DNA of 64,000 bases from NCBI GenBank assembly GCA_041658205.1, contig JBBAAO010000001.1, positions 1,612,001 through 1,676,000 on the forward strand. The letters are read 5' to 3'. This document shows positions 26,659 through 34,003 of this stretch, piece after piece. Position 1 is the stretch's first letter. Every line of letters starts with the position of its first letter. The stretch is from Bacteroidota bacterium (GTDB lineage Bacteria; Bacteroidota; Ignavibacteria; UBA10030; UBA8401). Both the position numbers and the translations under genes were made by a program. The notes below the pieces were generated by a model, which did no database searches, was not told the DNA's origin, and saw only the letters and a program-made list of their open reading frames with translations.

Positions 26659-28011
26659 TTAGCGAACAACTGAATTAAGAATAGGAAGCATCGGGTTGAT
26701 AACGGATTGAGATGATTTGACACTTACAATTTCTCCTTCACACACGTCACCAGAATATTCACCAATGCGAACCATGGCAATACTGTTTTCCAACGAAGGA
26801 TGATACGGTACTCGAACTCGCACATAGTTATCCGTATATCCAGAAAGCATATTCTCTTCGATTGCACTCTCGATCAACACAGGCAGAACACGATTTTTTT
26901 GTGATTGATAGAATGCAGATTTTTTCATCTGTCCAAGAATCCTAAGTTTATCGCTATGCGAATAACGAATTCTAGGTTCCACCCGTCCCGGGAAATCAAT
27001 CGAAGGAGTATTTGGACGTTCAGAATAGGTAAACACATGTAAATAACTGATTGGCAGCTCATGAAGAAAATGAAAATTTTTCTCAAACAATTGTTCCGTT
27101 TCACCCGGAAAACCAACAATCACATCAACACCAATTCCTGCCGAAGGAGATTTTTCACGAATCCGATGGATTAATTTCTGATAATGTTCTGATGTATAAC
27201 GGCGTCTCATTTTCCGGAGAATTTCGTCATTGCCATTTTGGAGTGGGATATGGAAATGATCGCAAATTTTTTCAGAGCGAAGCCAAAAATCGATTAATTC
27301 ATCATTCAGCAAATTCGGTTCAATTGAACTGATCCGAATGCGCTCAATTCCATCAACACTATCTAATTCTTTTAATAATTGTAATAACGACAAATCATTC
27401 TTTTTCCCAAAATCTCCCACATTGACTCCGGTAAGAATAATTTCTTTGTACCCCATCTCAACTAACTGACGAGCCTGCGTAACACAAGCATCGATCGTTT
27501 GACTTCTGCTCTCACCACGTGCAAGAGGAATCGTACAGAACGCACAAGTGAAGTCGCAACCATCCTGCACTTTCAGAAATGCTCGCGTACGATCATCAAC
27601 ACCACCGGAAAATGCAGGACCGAAATCATTGACATTTTCAATTGGGGAAACAAATACTTTCGGGGAAGAATATTTTTGAAACGATTCCGCAAAATCGAAC
27701 ACTCTAAATTTTTCGCTGGCACCAAGCACAATATCAACGCCATCGATTGAGGCAATTTCTTCAGGATCAAGCTGCGCATAGCATCCGACAACTGCCACAA
27801 ATGCATTTGGAGATGTTCGTAATGCACGGCGGACAATCTGACGAGCTTCCCTGTCAGCACGTTCCGTCACTGAGCAGGTATTAATGATGCAGACATCGGA
27901 ATGTTCGGCAAACGGAACAATGTCGAATCCACGCTCCTTGAATTGACGTTCAAGCGATGCGGTTTCCGCATAGTTCAATTTGCAGCCCAATGTATAGAAT
28001 GATGCTTTCAT
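26659..28011 (-). CDS. mtaB: tRNA t6A37 methylthiotransferase
   Basis: A 450-residue radical-SAM methylthiotransferase of the MiaB family. It has the N-terminal UPF0004 domain (TLGCKLNYAET, CSVTERAD, VGCYAQ with three cluster Cys), the radical-SAM core with CDFTCAFCTIPLARGESRS (CxxxCxxC, near residue 150), and a C-terminal TRAM-like segment. The TLGCKLN start and IPLARGESRS identify the MtaB/YqeV branch, which converts t6A37 to ms2t6A37 in tRNAs reading ANN codons, rather than MiaB or RimO. It lies just after the rpsA terminator. Confidence 0.9.
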   Translation of the reverse strand: MKASFYTLGCKLNYAETASLERQFKERGFDIVPFAEHSDVCIINTCSVTERADREARQIVRRALRTSPNAFVAVVGCYAQLDPEEIASIDGVDIVLGASEKFRVFDFAESFQKYSSPKVFVSPIENVNDFGPAFSGGVDDRTRAFLKVQDGCDFTCAFCTIPLARGESRSQTIDACVTQARQLVEMGYKEIILTGVNVGDFGKKNDLSLLQLLKELDSVDGIERIRISSIEPNLLNDELIDFWLRSEKICDHFHIPLQNGNDEILRKMRRRYTSEHYQKLIHRIREKSPSAGIGVDVIVGFPGETEQLFEKNFHFLHELPISYLHVFTYSERPNTPSIDFPGRVEPRIRYSHSDKLRILGQMKKSAFYQSQKNRVLPVLIESAIEENMLSGYTDNYVRVRVPYHPSLENSIAMVRIGEYSGDVCEGEIVSVKSSQSVINPMLPILNSVVR

Positions 28012-28021
28012 TTTTGGAAAA

Positions 28022-28054
28022 TAGAAGTGCCGCTCACACCAAAGCGAGCGGCAC
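28022..28054 (-). terminator. Terminator of rpsA
   Basis: On the minus strand GTGCCGCTC (complement of 28046-28054) pairs with GAGCGGCAC (complement of 28027-28035) across a 10-base loop, followed by a T-rich stretch. It lies between the rpsA stop and the mtaB start. Confidence 0.8.
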
Positions 28055-28068
28055 TGTGTGGTACAATA

Positions 28069-29817
28069 TTACTTCAATGATGCTTCTTCATCCGCTGCTT
28101 TTTTCTCTTCAGGTGTCAACTCAACTGGGAGCGCATCTTTCAGAGTGATCGGGGGAAGTTTATGTTTTGCAACATAGTCATCAATGATCTTCTGTTCTTT
28201 TCCGCGGAGATATTCTACAACGGAAAGAACGATCTTCTTGCTTTCACCATCAAACTCGATGACGGACATCGGAAGTTTGTCGCCAACCTGGAATGCTTCT
28301 GCCAGATTTTTGATTGGTGTCTGCGACAACTGTGACAACGGTACAAATCCATCAACGCCGAGCGGAAGTTCAACAATCACACCTTTTTCAATGATGCGGA
28401 CCACTTTCCCTTCAACTTCGGTATTGACTTTGTACTGACCGCCGAAAGTATCCCACGGATTGTCATTCAGCTGCTTGTGTCCAAGAGAGATACGGCGTTG
28501 ATCAACGTCAACTCCTAGGATAATGACATCGATGTTATCTCCTTTTTTCACAATTTCACCTGGATGACGGATTTTCTTTGTCCACGACAAATCAGAAATG
28601 TGAATAAGACCGTCGATACCCTGTTCCAATTCTACGAACACACCGAAGTTGGTCAAATTGCGGACCGTTCCGTTGTGCCGTGAACCAATCGGATATTTCA
28701 CCATCAACGAACTCCACGGATCGGGTTCGAGTTGTTTCATGCCGAGCGAGATCTTCTTTCCTGCTGCATCAAGCGAAAGAATAACCGCTTCAATCACCTG
28801 ACCCATGGAAACCATCTGTGAAGGATGTTTCACATGCTGTGTCCAGCTCATTTCGGAAATGTGGATAAGACCTTCAATACCTTTTTCTATTTCAATAAAT
28901 GCACCGTAATCGGTGAGTGATACGACTTTGCCGCTGACCTTTTTGCCGATCGGATAGCGTTCGTCAATCTTTTCCCACGGATGTGCCTGCAATTGTTTCA
29001 TGCCAAGTGAGATACGTTTCTTTTCCTGATCGAAATCAAGAACAACAACGTTCACAGTCTGATCAAGTTTTACCACTTCAGACGGATGGTTAATACGTCC
29101 CCATGAGAGGTCTGTAATGTGCACAAGACCGTCAACTCCGCCGAGGTCGATGAACACACCGAAGTCGGAGATAGCTTTAACGATACCTTCAAGGATCTGA
29201 CCTTTTTCGAGGCCGGAAAGGATCGCTTTGCGTTGATCTGCAAGTTCTTCTTCCACAAGAATCTTATGACTAACGACAATGTTTTCCGACGGATGATTTA
29301 CTTTTACCACGCGGAAATCCATATCTCTTCCGAGCAATGCATCAAAATCGCGCACCGGTCGAACATCGATCTGGGATCCAGGTAAGAATGCGTCGATTCC
29401 CATCACGTCTACAACCAGACCGCCTTTAATGCGACGGATGATCTTTCCTTGAACAACTTCACCGCTAGTGTACGACCTTGTGACTTTTTCCCATACGCGC
29501 ATGAAGTCTGCACGTTTGCGTGAAAGAACCATCTGGCCGTCTTTATCTTCGATGCTTTCGAGAAATACCTCTACTTCATCGCCGATCTTTAAATCTTTGA
29601 TGTTTGGAAATTCACCGATTGGCACAGTCCCTTCGGATTTAAAACCGATATCCAACACAACATCATTGTGTCCGATAAAAGCGATCTTTCCTTTTACGAT
29701 CTCGCCTTGGGTGATTTTCCCCAATGTTCCTTCGTACATCTCGGTAAACAGTTTCATTTCCTCATCGGAATACGGTTTCTCGTCGATGAGTACATCTACT
29801 TCTTCTTTTTGTGACAT
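28069..29817 (-). CDS. rpsA: 30S ribosomal protein S1
   Basis: A 582-residue protein with six S1 RNA-binding repeats, each of about 70-85 residues, starting near residues 35, 118, 204, 289, 376 and 461. Their recurring cores are GFKSEGTVPIGEF, GIDAFLPGSQID, GVDGLVHITDLSW, GIEGLIHISEMSW, GIDGLIHISDLSW and GVDGFVPLSQLSQ. This is the full Gram-negative-type architecture that helps mRNA bind the small subunit, in line with many genes here lacking strong Shine-Dalgarno sites. An acidic tail ends the protein. Codon and base composition look like those of a highly expressed gene. Confidence 0.95.
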   Translation of the reverse strand: MSQKEEVDVLIDEKPYSDEEMKLFTEMYEGTLGKITQGEIVKGKIAFIGHNDVVLDIGFKSEGTVPIGEFPNIKDLKIGDEVEVFLESIEDKDGQMVLSRKRADFMRVWEKVTRSYTSGEVVQGKIIRRIKGGLVVDVMGIDAFLPGSQIDVRPVRDFDALLGRDMDFRVVKVNHPSENIVVSHKILVEEELADQRKAILSGLEKGQILEGIVKAISDFGVFIDLGGVDGLVHITDLSWGRINHPSEVVKLDQTVNVVVLDFDQEKKRISLGMKQLQAHPWEKIDERYPIGKKVSGKVVSLTDYGAFIEIEKGIEGLIHISEMSWTQHVKHPSQMVSMGQVIEAVILSLDAAGKKISLGMKQLEPDPWSSLMVKYPIGSRHNGTVRNLTNFGVFVELEQGIDGLIHISDLSWTKKIRHPGEIVKKGDNIDVIILGVDVDQRRISLGHKQLNDNPWDTFGGQYKVNTEVEGKVVRIIEKGVIVELPLGVDGFVPLSQLSQTPIKNLAEAFQVGDKLPMSVIEFDGESKKIVLSVVEYLRGKEQKIIDDYVAKHKLPPITLKDALPVELTPEEKKAADEEASLK

Positions 29818-29969
29818 TACATGTCTCCGTGTTCTCTATTCCATTATTTCTGGAACGAGAACCAGACCATTGTTTTTGTATTTTGTTAGACGGTCATCAA
29901 AATCTAACGCCGCACATCAACAACGATCAACTTACTGATTAGTGTATGATTTAGTGTATTGTGGATGAC

Positions 29970-30860
29970 CTATGCAACTCTATTGTAACGTGTTTCAATT
30001 TCTTTCTTCACGCGCTCCATCAGCCATTGCGGTGTGGATGTTGCACCGCTAATGCCGACGCTGGCGGCATTCTTAAACCAATCTTCCTGTAACTCAAACT
30101 CATTCTCAACAAAATATGTTCTGGGATTCTCCGACTTTGCAATTTCATAGAGAACCTTACCGTTGGAACTCATTTTCCCCGCAACAAAAATCATTACATC
30201 GTTGCTCTGAGAAAATTCACGTAATTTTTTGTCCCGTCCTGAAACTTGTCCACAGATCGTATCTTTTGCATGGAAATCGATCGCCATCTCTTCAAATGTT
30301 CCTACTTCAAACTCAGCGTTAATCCGTTCTTTAATCGCATCACGAATTGCATAGAATGTCTCTTTGTCCATTGTTGTCTGAGAGAAGAGAACAGTCTTCT
30401 TCGAAAAATCAAGTTTATCAACTTCTGCGACCGATTTAATGACGATTGCGGTACCATTCGTATGTCCCACAAGACCGATCACTTCAGCATGATCTTTTTT
30501 TCCAAAAATCACTATCTGATACTGCTTATCGTAAAATTTTCTAATGCGTTCTTGAACTTTGGTCACCACCGGACACGTTGCATCTATAACATCAATTCCC
30601 CACTCCTTCATCTTGCGGAATGTTTCCGGAGGTTCGCCGTGCGCACGAATCAACACTTTAGCATCCTTCAGATTTGGAAGATCCTCGTGTCGGATCGTTT
30701 TCAATCCCTTCTGCTCCAATCGATCGATCTCGACGGGATTATGGATAATTTCTCCGAGAGAATATAATTTTCCAGTATCCGCAAGTTCTTGCTCAGCAAT
30801 ATCCACCGTACGAACCACGCCCCAGCAAAATCCGGAATTATTATCGACTGTTACTTTCAT
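29970..30860 (-). CDS. ispH: 4-hydroxy-3-methylbut-2-enyl diphosphate reductase
   Basis: A 296-residue iron-sulfur enzyme of the last step of the MEP isoprenoid pathway, making IPP and DMAPP. The three cluster cysteines are in SGFCWGVVR (Cys12), DATCPVVTKVQ (near residue 96) and DTICGQVSGRD (near residue 198). Conserved substrate contacts GEIIHNP, IRAHGEPP, GHTNG and SQTTM are all present. GKMSSNGKVLYE stands where many family members have GSxNSSNSxRL, a variant also seen in Bacteroidota. It probably forms a unit with cmk upstream and rpsA downstream, as in many bacteria. Confidence 0.94.
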   Translation of the reverse strand: MKVTVDNNSGFCWGVVRTVDIAEQELADTGKLYSLGEIIHNPVEIDRLEQKGLKTIRHEDLPNLKDAKVLIRAHGEPPETFRKMKEWGIDVIDATCPVVTKVQERIRKFYDKQYQIVIFGKKDHAEVIGLVGHTNGTAIVIKSVAEVDKLDFSKKTVLFSQTTMDKETFYAIRDAIKERINAEFEVGTFEEMAIDFHAKDTICGQVSGRDKKLREFSQSNDVMIFVAGKMSSNGKVLYEIAKSENPRTYFVENEFELQEDWFKNAASVGISGATSTPQWLMERVKKEIETRYNRVA

Positions 30861-30872
30861 CTGGTTTTATAT

Positions 30873-30902
30873 CCTTGACAGCGGTTTTTAACGTTGTCAA
30901 GG
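30873..30902 (-). terminator. Hairpin between cmk and ispH
   Basis: CCTTGACA (30873-30880) and TGTCAAGG (30895-30902) form an 8-bp stem overlapping the cmk stop codon. On the minus strand no strong U run follows, so it may be a weak terminator or processing site. Thirteen bases (30894-30906) are identical to part of the REP arm at 49502-49514. Confidence 0.4.
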
Positions 30903-31577
30903 TTTAGAGTTAATAATACTTTTTGCTTTCGCTACAATAAATTCTACTTGTTGTTTAATGGAGAGACTCGTGGTATCTAATTCGATTGCATCCTCTGCTT
31001 TTCGAAGCGGGGAAACCGCTCGTTCCGAATCAATCCTATCTCGCTCCAGAATTTCTTTTTCTAATTCAATCAATGAAACAGCAACACCTTTTGCATCCAA
31101 TTCTTTTTTTCGACGCAATGCCCGTTCCCGCGCATCGGCCAGCATGAAAATTTTTAATTCCGCTTTCGGAAATACAACTGTCCCGATATCTCTTCCTTCA
31201 AGAACAATTCCACTTTCATTCCCCATCGCTCGCTGTTCGTTCACCATCAATTTTCGTACTTCGGAAACTGTACTGACGGGGCTGACTATATTTGTCACTT
31301 CCGGCAGCCGAATTTCATCACTCACCTCTTCACCATCCAACAGAACTCGGACTTTGCCATTGTTTGAAACAAGCCGAACAGTAGTATTATTGGCCAGAGC
31401 TGCTACTTTTTCAGAGTCGTTCGGAGCAATTTTATTTCGAAGAACTTTTAATGCCATTGCGCGATACATAGCGCCTGTATCAATATGTAAATAGCCGAGT
31501 TGAGCAGCGACAAGTTTAGCGGTAGTGCTTTTCCCCGATGCGGCAGGCCCGTCAATAGCTATAATTATTTTCTTCAA
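30897..31577 (-). CDS. cmk: Cytidylate kinase
   Basis: A 226-residue kinase that phosphorylates CMP and dCMP with ATP. The P-loop IAIDGPAASGKSTTAKLVAAQLG is at residues 5-27, HIDTGAMYRAMALKVL binds CMP, and EGRDIGTVVFPKAELKIFMLADARERALRRKKE (near residue 124) is the family signature. The only start giving the normal N-terminus is TTG at 31577, a rare choice. A Bacteroidota-type promoter precedes it. The order cmk-ispH-rpsA suggests co-transcription with the ribosomal protein S1 gene. Confidence 0.93.
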   Translation of the reverse strand: MKKIIIAIDGPAASGKSTTAKLVAAQLGYLHIDTGAMYRAMALKVLRNKIAPNDSEKVAALANNTTVRLVSNNGKVRVLLDGEEVSDEIRLPEVTNIVSPVSTVSEVRKLMVNEQRAMGNESGIVLEGRDIGTVVFPKAELKIFMLADARERALRRKKELDAKGVAVSLIELEKEILERDRIDSERAVSPLRKAEDAIELDTTSLSIKQQVEFIVAKAKSIINSKP

Positions 31578-31606
31578 ATCTCACTTTTTTTGGCTTAAAT
31601 TGAATG

Positions 31607-31638
31607 TAAATATACTCATTTTTGAATTCTCATCCAAA
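31607..31638 (-). promoter_or_regulatory. Bacteroidota-type promoter for cmk-ispH-rpsA
   Basis: Read on the minus strand: TTTG (complement of 31635-31638), a 20-base spacer and TATATTTA (complement of 31607-31614), about 30 bases before the cmk start. This fits the TTTG-N19-21-TAnnTTTG pattern except for the last base. Confidence 0.45.
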
Positions 31639-31652
31639 ATTAAATTAGACTG

Positions 31653-32198
31653 ATGCATAAATTAAGTCACGAAGAAATCTCAAAAAACCGTAAGAAACTT
31701 GATGAATTTGAATCAGTCGAGCGCAATCCTATATATGCTATGGCTGATAATATTCGAAGTTTATATAACGTTGGATCAATTTTTAGAAGTTCGGATGGAG
31801 CGCTATTAAGTAAACTGTTTCTCACGGGATTTACACCTCATCCACCCCGAAAAGAGATTGATAAGACAGCTCTTGGTTCAACATTGACTGTCCCCTGGGA
31901 GTACTATAAGGACCCGTTGAATGCCGTTAGCAAATTGAAAGAACAAAAAATAAAGATATGCGTTTTAGAATTGACCAGTAAAAGTGTCCCCTACTACGAT
32001 CTGACAAAGCAAGATTTTCCATTATGCCTTGTCTTTGGAAATGAGATCACCGGCGTTTCGAAGGAAATAATTGATCAAGCGGATATGGGAATTGAAATAC
32101 CTATGTTCGGTCACAAACAATCGCTTAACGTCGCTGTGGCGTACGGTATTGTTTTGTACGACTGTCTGCGAATACTTCATCATCGGAAGCAAGGGTGA
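31653..32198 (+). CDS. SpoU/TrmH-family RNA methyltransferase
   Basis: A 181-residue SPOUT methyltransferase that would 2'-O-methylate a tRNA or rRNA. The three family motifs are present: NIRSLYNVGSIFRSSDG (near residue 33), CLVFGNEITGVSKEII (near residue 124) and IEIPMFGHKQSLNVAVAYGIVLYD (near residue 147), which together form the knotted SAM site. There is no N-terminal L30e-like RNA-binding domain, so it is a minimal member, and the target base is not predictable. The last 74 bases overlap the 3' end of the convergent AlbA_2 gene. Confidence 0.87.
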   Translation: MHKLSHEEISKNRKKLDEFESVERNPIYAMADNIRSLYNVGSIFRSSDGALLSKLFLTGFTPHPPRKEIDKTALGSTLTVPWEYYKDPLNAVSKLKEQKIKICVLELTSKSVPYYDLTKQDFPLCLVFGNEITGVSKEIIDQADMGIEIPMFGHKQSLNVAVAYGIVLYDCLRILHHRKQG

Positions 32199-32820
32199 AA
32201 TAATCGTTCTTTTCCAGCGTGTGAATTCGAACAACACCGGCACGGACAAGCGTGGTCAGTATGCGCGATGCCCTTCGGATGGAAATATTGATGAGATCTG
32301 AATATTCTGATACAGTGATACGATGTTGTTGCTCTAGATATTCAAATAATCGTTTTTCATTTTCGCCAATCGTAAGAGTCAACGGTGGTTTTTCAGGGCG
32401 TTCATCTTTCAGCACTTTCACAACTTCTTTGCTGGCGATAACCGTATTATCGTTTACACGGATAAACACTTTTTTTTCATTATCGTCATCCACAACATAA
32501 TGCGGTTTATCTTCACTTTCCTCAACGGTAGCAACAATAACATCACGATGATTATAGGGAACGATGTTGATTGCAACGGAAACGGGAGGTTCACAATAGA
32601 AACGAGCAGATTCATCAATTAAATCTAATTCTGTCTTTTCACTTTCTACACCAACAATCGATCCATCATCATCTACTCCAAAAAGAACAATTCCCCCTCT
32701 GGTATTTGCAAATGAGGATAATGTTTTCGCAATCTTTTTCGGTGAAGAGACTTTTCGTTTGAACTCCAGTTCGAATCCCTCTCCCTCTTCTATCAGCATT
32801 TTCACATCGCGGATCTTCAT
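32125..32820 (-). CDS. AlbA_2 (Schlafen-like) putative DNA-binding protein
   Basis: A 231-residue protein with an N-terminal AlbA_2 domain, seen as EGFELEFKRKVSSPKKIAKTLSSFANTRGGIVLFGVDDDGSIVGV (residues 14-60). A C-terminal winged-helix segment (ITVSEYSDLINISIRRASRILTTLVRAGVVRI, near residue 170) follows. This is the usual arrangement of the ATP-binding/transcriptional-regulator proteins of this family; the exact role is unknown. It starts one base after the mtgA stop, so it belongs to the rel-ruvX-mtgA transcript. Its C-terminal 25 residues are encoded antisense to the SpoU gene. Confidence 0.75.
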   Translation of the reverse strand: MKIRDVKMLIEEGEGFELEFKRKVSSPKKIAKTLSSFANTRGGIVLFGVDDDGSIVGVESEKTELDLIDESARFYCEPPVSVAINIVPYNHRDVIVATVEESEDKPHYVVDDDNEKKVFIRVNDNTVIASKEVVKVLKDERPEKPPLTLTIGENEKRLFEYLEQQHRITVSEYSDLINISIRRASRILTTLVRAGVVRIHTLEKNDYFTLASDDEVFADSRTKQYRTPQRR

Positions 32821-33570
32821 CTACATTCCCCGTGCAGACATCCTGCTTAAAATAATCGATGTGCGGCGTGTAACGTATCTGGACATGTCATTTGGTTTAT
32901 GCCTGCGCGGACTAGGAATCACCGCAGCCATCTGCGCCGCTTCTTCTTTTGATAATTGGAATGCAGATTTTCCAAAATATTTTTTTGCTGCCGCTTCTGC
33001 ACCGAATACTCCGTTCCCCCATTCAATCACATTAAGATATATTTCCAAAATACGGCGTTTGGATAATGTCCGCTCCATTCGAAGTGTGATGATCAATTCT
33101 TTTAATTTTCGAATAGGATCTTTTGACGTTGAGAGATATAGATTTTTTGAAAGCTGTTGTGAAATGGTGCTGCCCCCTCTCGCTGCTTTTCCCTTTTCAA
33201 AATTCTTTTCGATTGACTCACCGACTTCATACCAATCGATTCCTTCGTGTTCAAAAAACATCCCATCTTCCGATACAATGACTGCGTTTACAAGATGTTT
33301 TGATATTCGCGAAATCGGAATCCAATGTTGTTGTATAACAAACTTCTTATCCTTTGATGACGATTCATCAATACGTTGAAGCATCATTGCGGTTGTTCCG
33401 GGATTATTCTTTCGGAGCGATTGAAGACTGTTATTCGGAAGAGTTAAATATTGGAGAAAGATAATAAAGGCAATAATGCCTATCGCGGATTTTAGTTTGT
33501 TCGAATGAATCCACAACAATGCTATGTTCTTGTACTCAAGGATATTATTTTTTAAATCTTGCTGTTCCAC
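32821..33570 (-). CDS. mtgA: Monofunctional peptidoglycan transglycosylase
   Basis: A 249-residue GT51 enzyme polymerising lipid II into glycan strands at the periplasmic face. A membrane anchor lies near residues 28-45 (SAIGIIAFIIFLQYL). The catalytic motif 1 is VSEDGMFFEHEGIDW (Glu near residue 101), motif 2 is RGGSTISQQLSKNLYLS, motif 3 KRRILEIYLNVIEWGNGVFGAEAAAKKYFGKSA. There is no transpeptidase domain. The start is a GTG at 33570 with an AGAGA site upstream; no ATG precedes the anchor. Confidence 0.92.
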   Translation of the reverse strand: MEQQDLKNNILEYKNIALLWIHSNKLKSAIGIIAFIIFLQYLTLPNNSLQSLRKNNPGTTAMMLQRIDESSSKDKKFVIQQHWIPISRISKHLVNAVIVSEDGMFFEHEGIDWYEVGESIEKNFEKGKAARGGSTISQQLSKNLYLSTSKDPIRKLKELIITLRMERTLSKRRILEIYLNVIEWGNGVFGAEAAAKKYFGKSAFQLSKEEAAQMAAVIPSPRRHKPNDMSRYVTRRTSIILSRMSARGM

Positions 33571-33571
33571 A

Positions 33572-34003
33572 TTATCTCTTTTGAATATCCAAGTAACTTT
33601 GGAGAAGAATTGCCGCGGCCACTTCGTCTACTTTGCCCTTATTGTTTTGCCGCTGCTTTTTCTTTGTCCCCATACTCATGATTGATCGTTGCGCCATGAC
33701 TGAAGTGAATCGTTCATCGAGCATGACGATTTCAATTTGCGTCTTCTCTTTCAACCGAGCAACGAATGTTTTTACTTCTTCCGCTTTCGTGCTGACTTCT
33801 CCCTTCAAATTCAAAGGATTGCCAACAATAATTTTTTCGACATTCTGATCGACCATAATTGAAAGAATATGATCAAGGCTGTGGGAATCATTCTGAATTG
33901 TCGTTAGGCCTTGTGCAATAATCTTCAGCGGATCACTGACAGAAATACCGATTCGAACTGTTCCATAATCAATACCAAGAATGCGCGAATACTCATTATT
34001 CAT
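33572..34003 (-). CDS. ruvX: Holliday junction resolvase-like RNase YqgF
   Basis: A 143-residue RNase H-fold nuclease of the YqgF/RuvX family, implicated in 16S pre-rRNA processing and in resolving junctions. ILGIDYGTVRIGIS has the first catalytic Asp, VGNPLNLKGE follows, DERFTSVMAQRSI contains the middle acidic residue, and KVDEVAAAILLQSYL the last Asp. The ATG at 34003 overlaps the end of the rel gene by eight bases; a TTG at 34006 is also in frame. Confidence 0.93.
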   Translation of the reverse strand: MNNEYSRILGIDYGTVRIGISVSDPLKIIAQGLTTIQNDSHSLDHILSIMVDQNVEKIIVGNPLNLKGEVSTKAEEVKTFVARLKEKTQIEIVMLDERFTSVMAQRSIMSMGTKKKQRQNNKGKVDEVAAAILLQSYLDIQKR

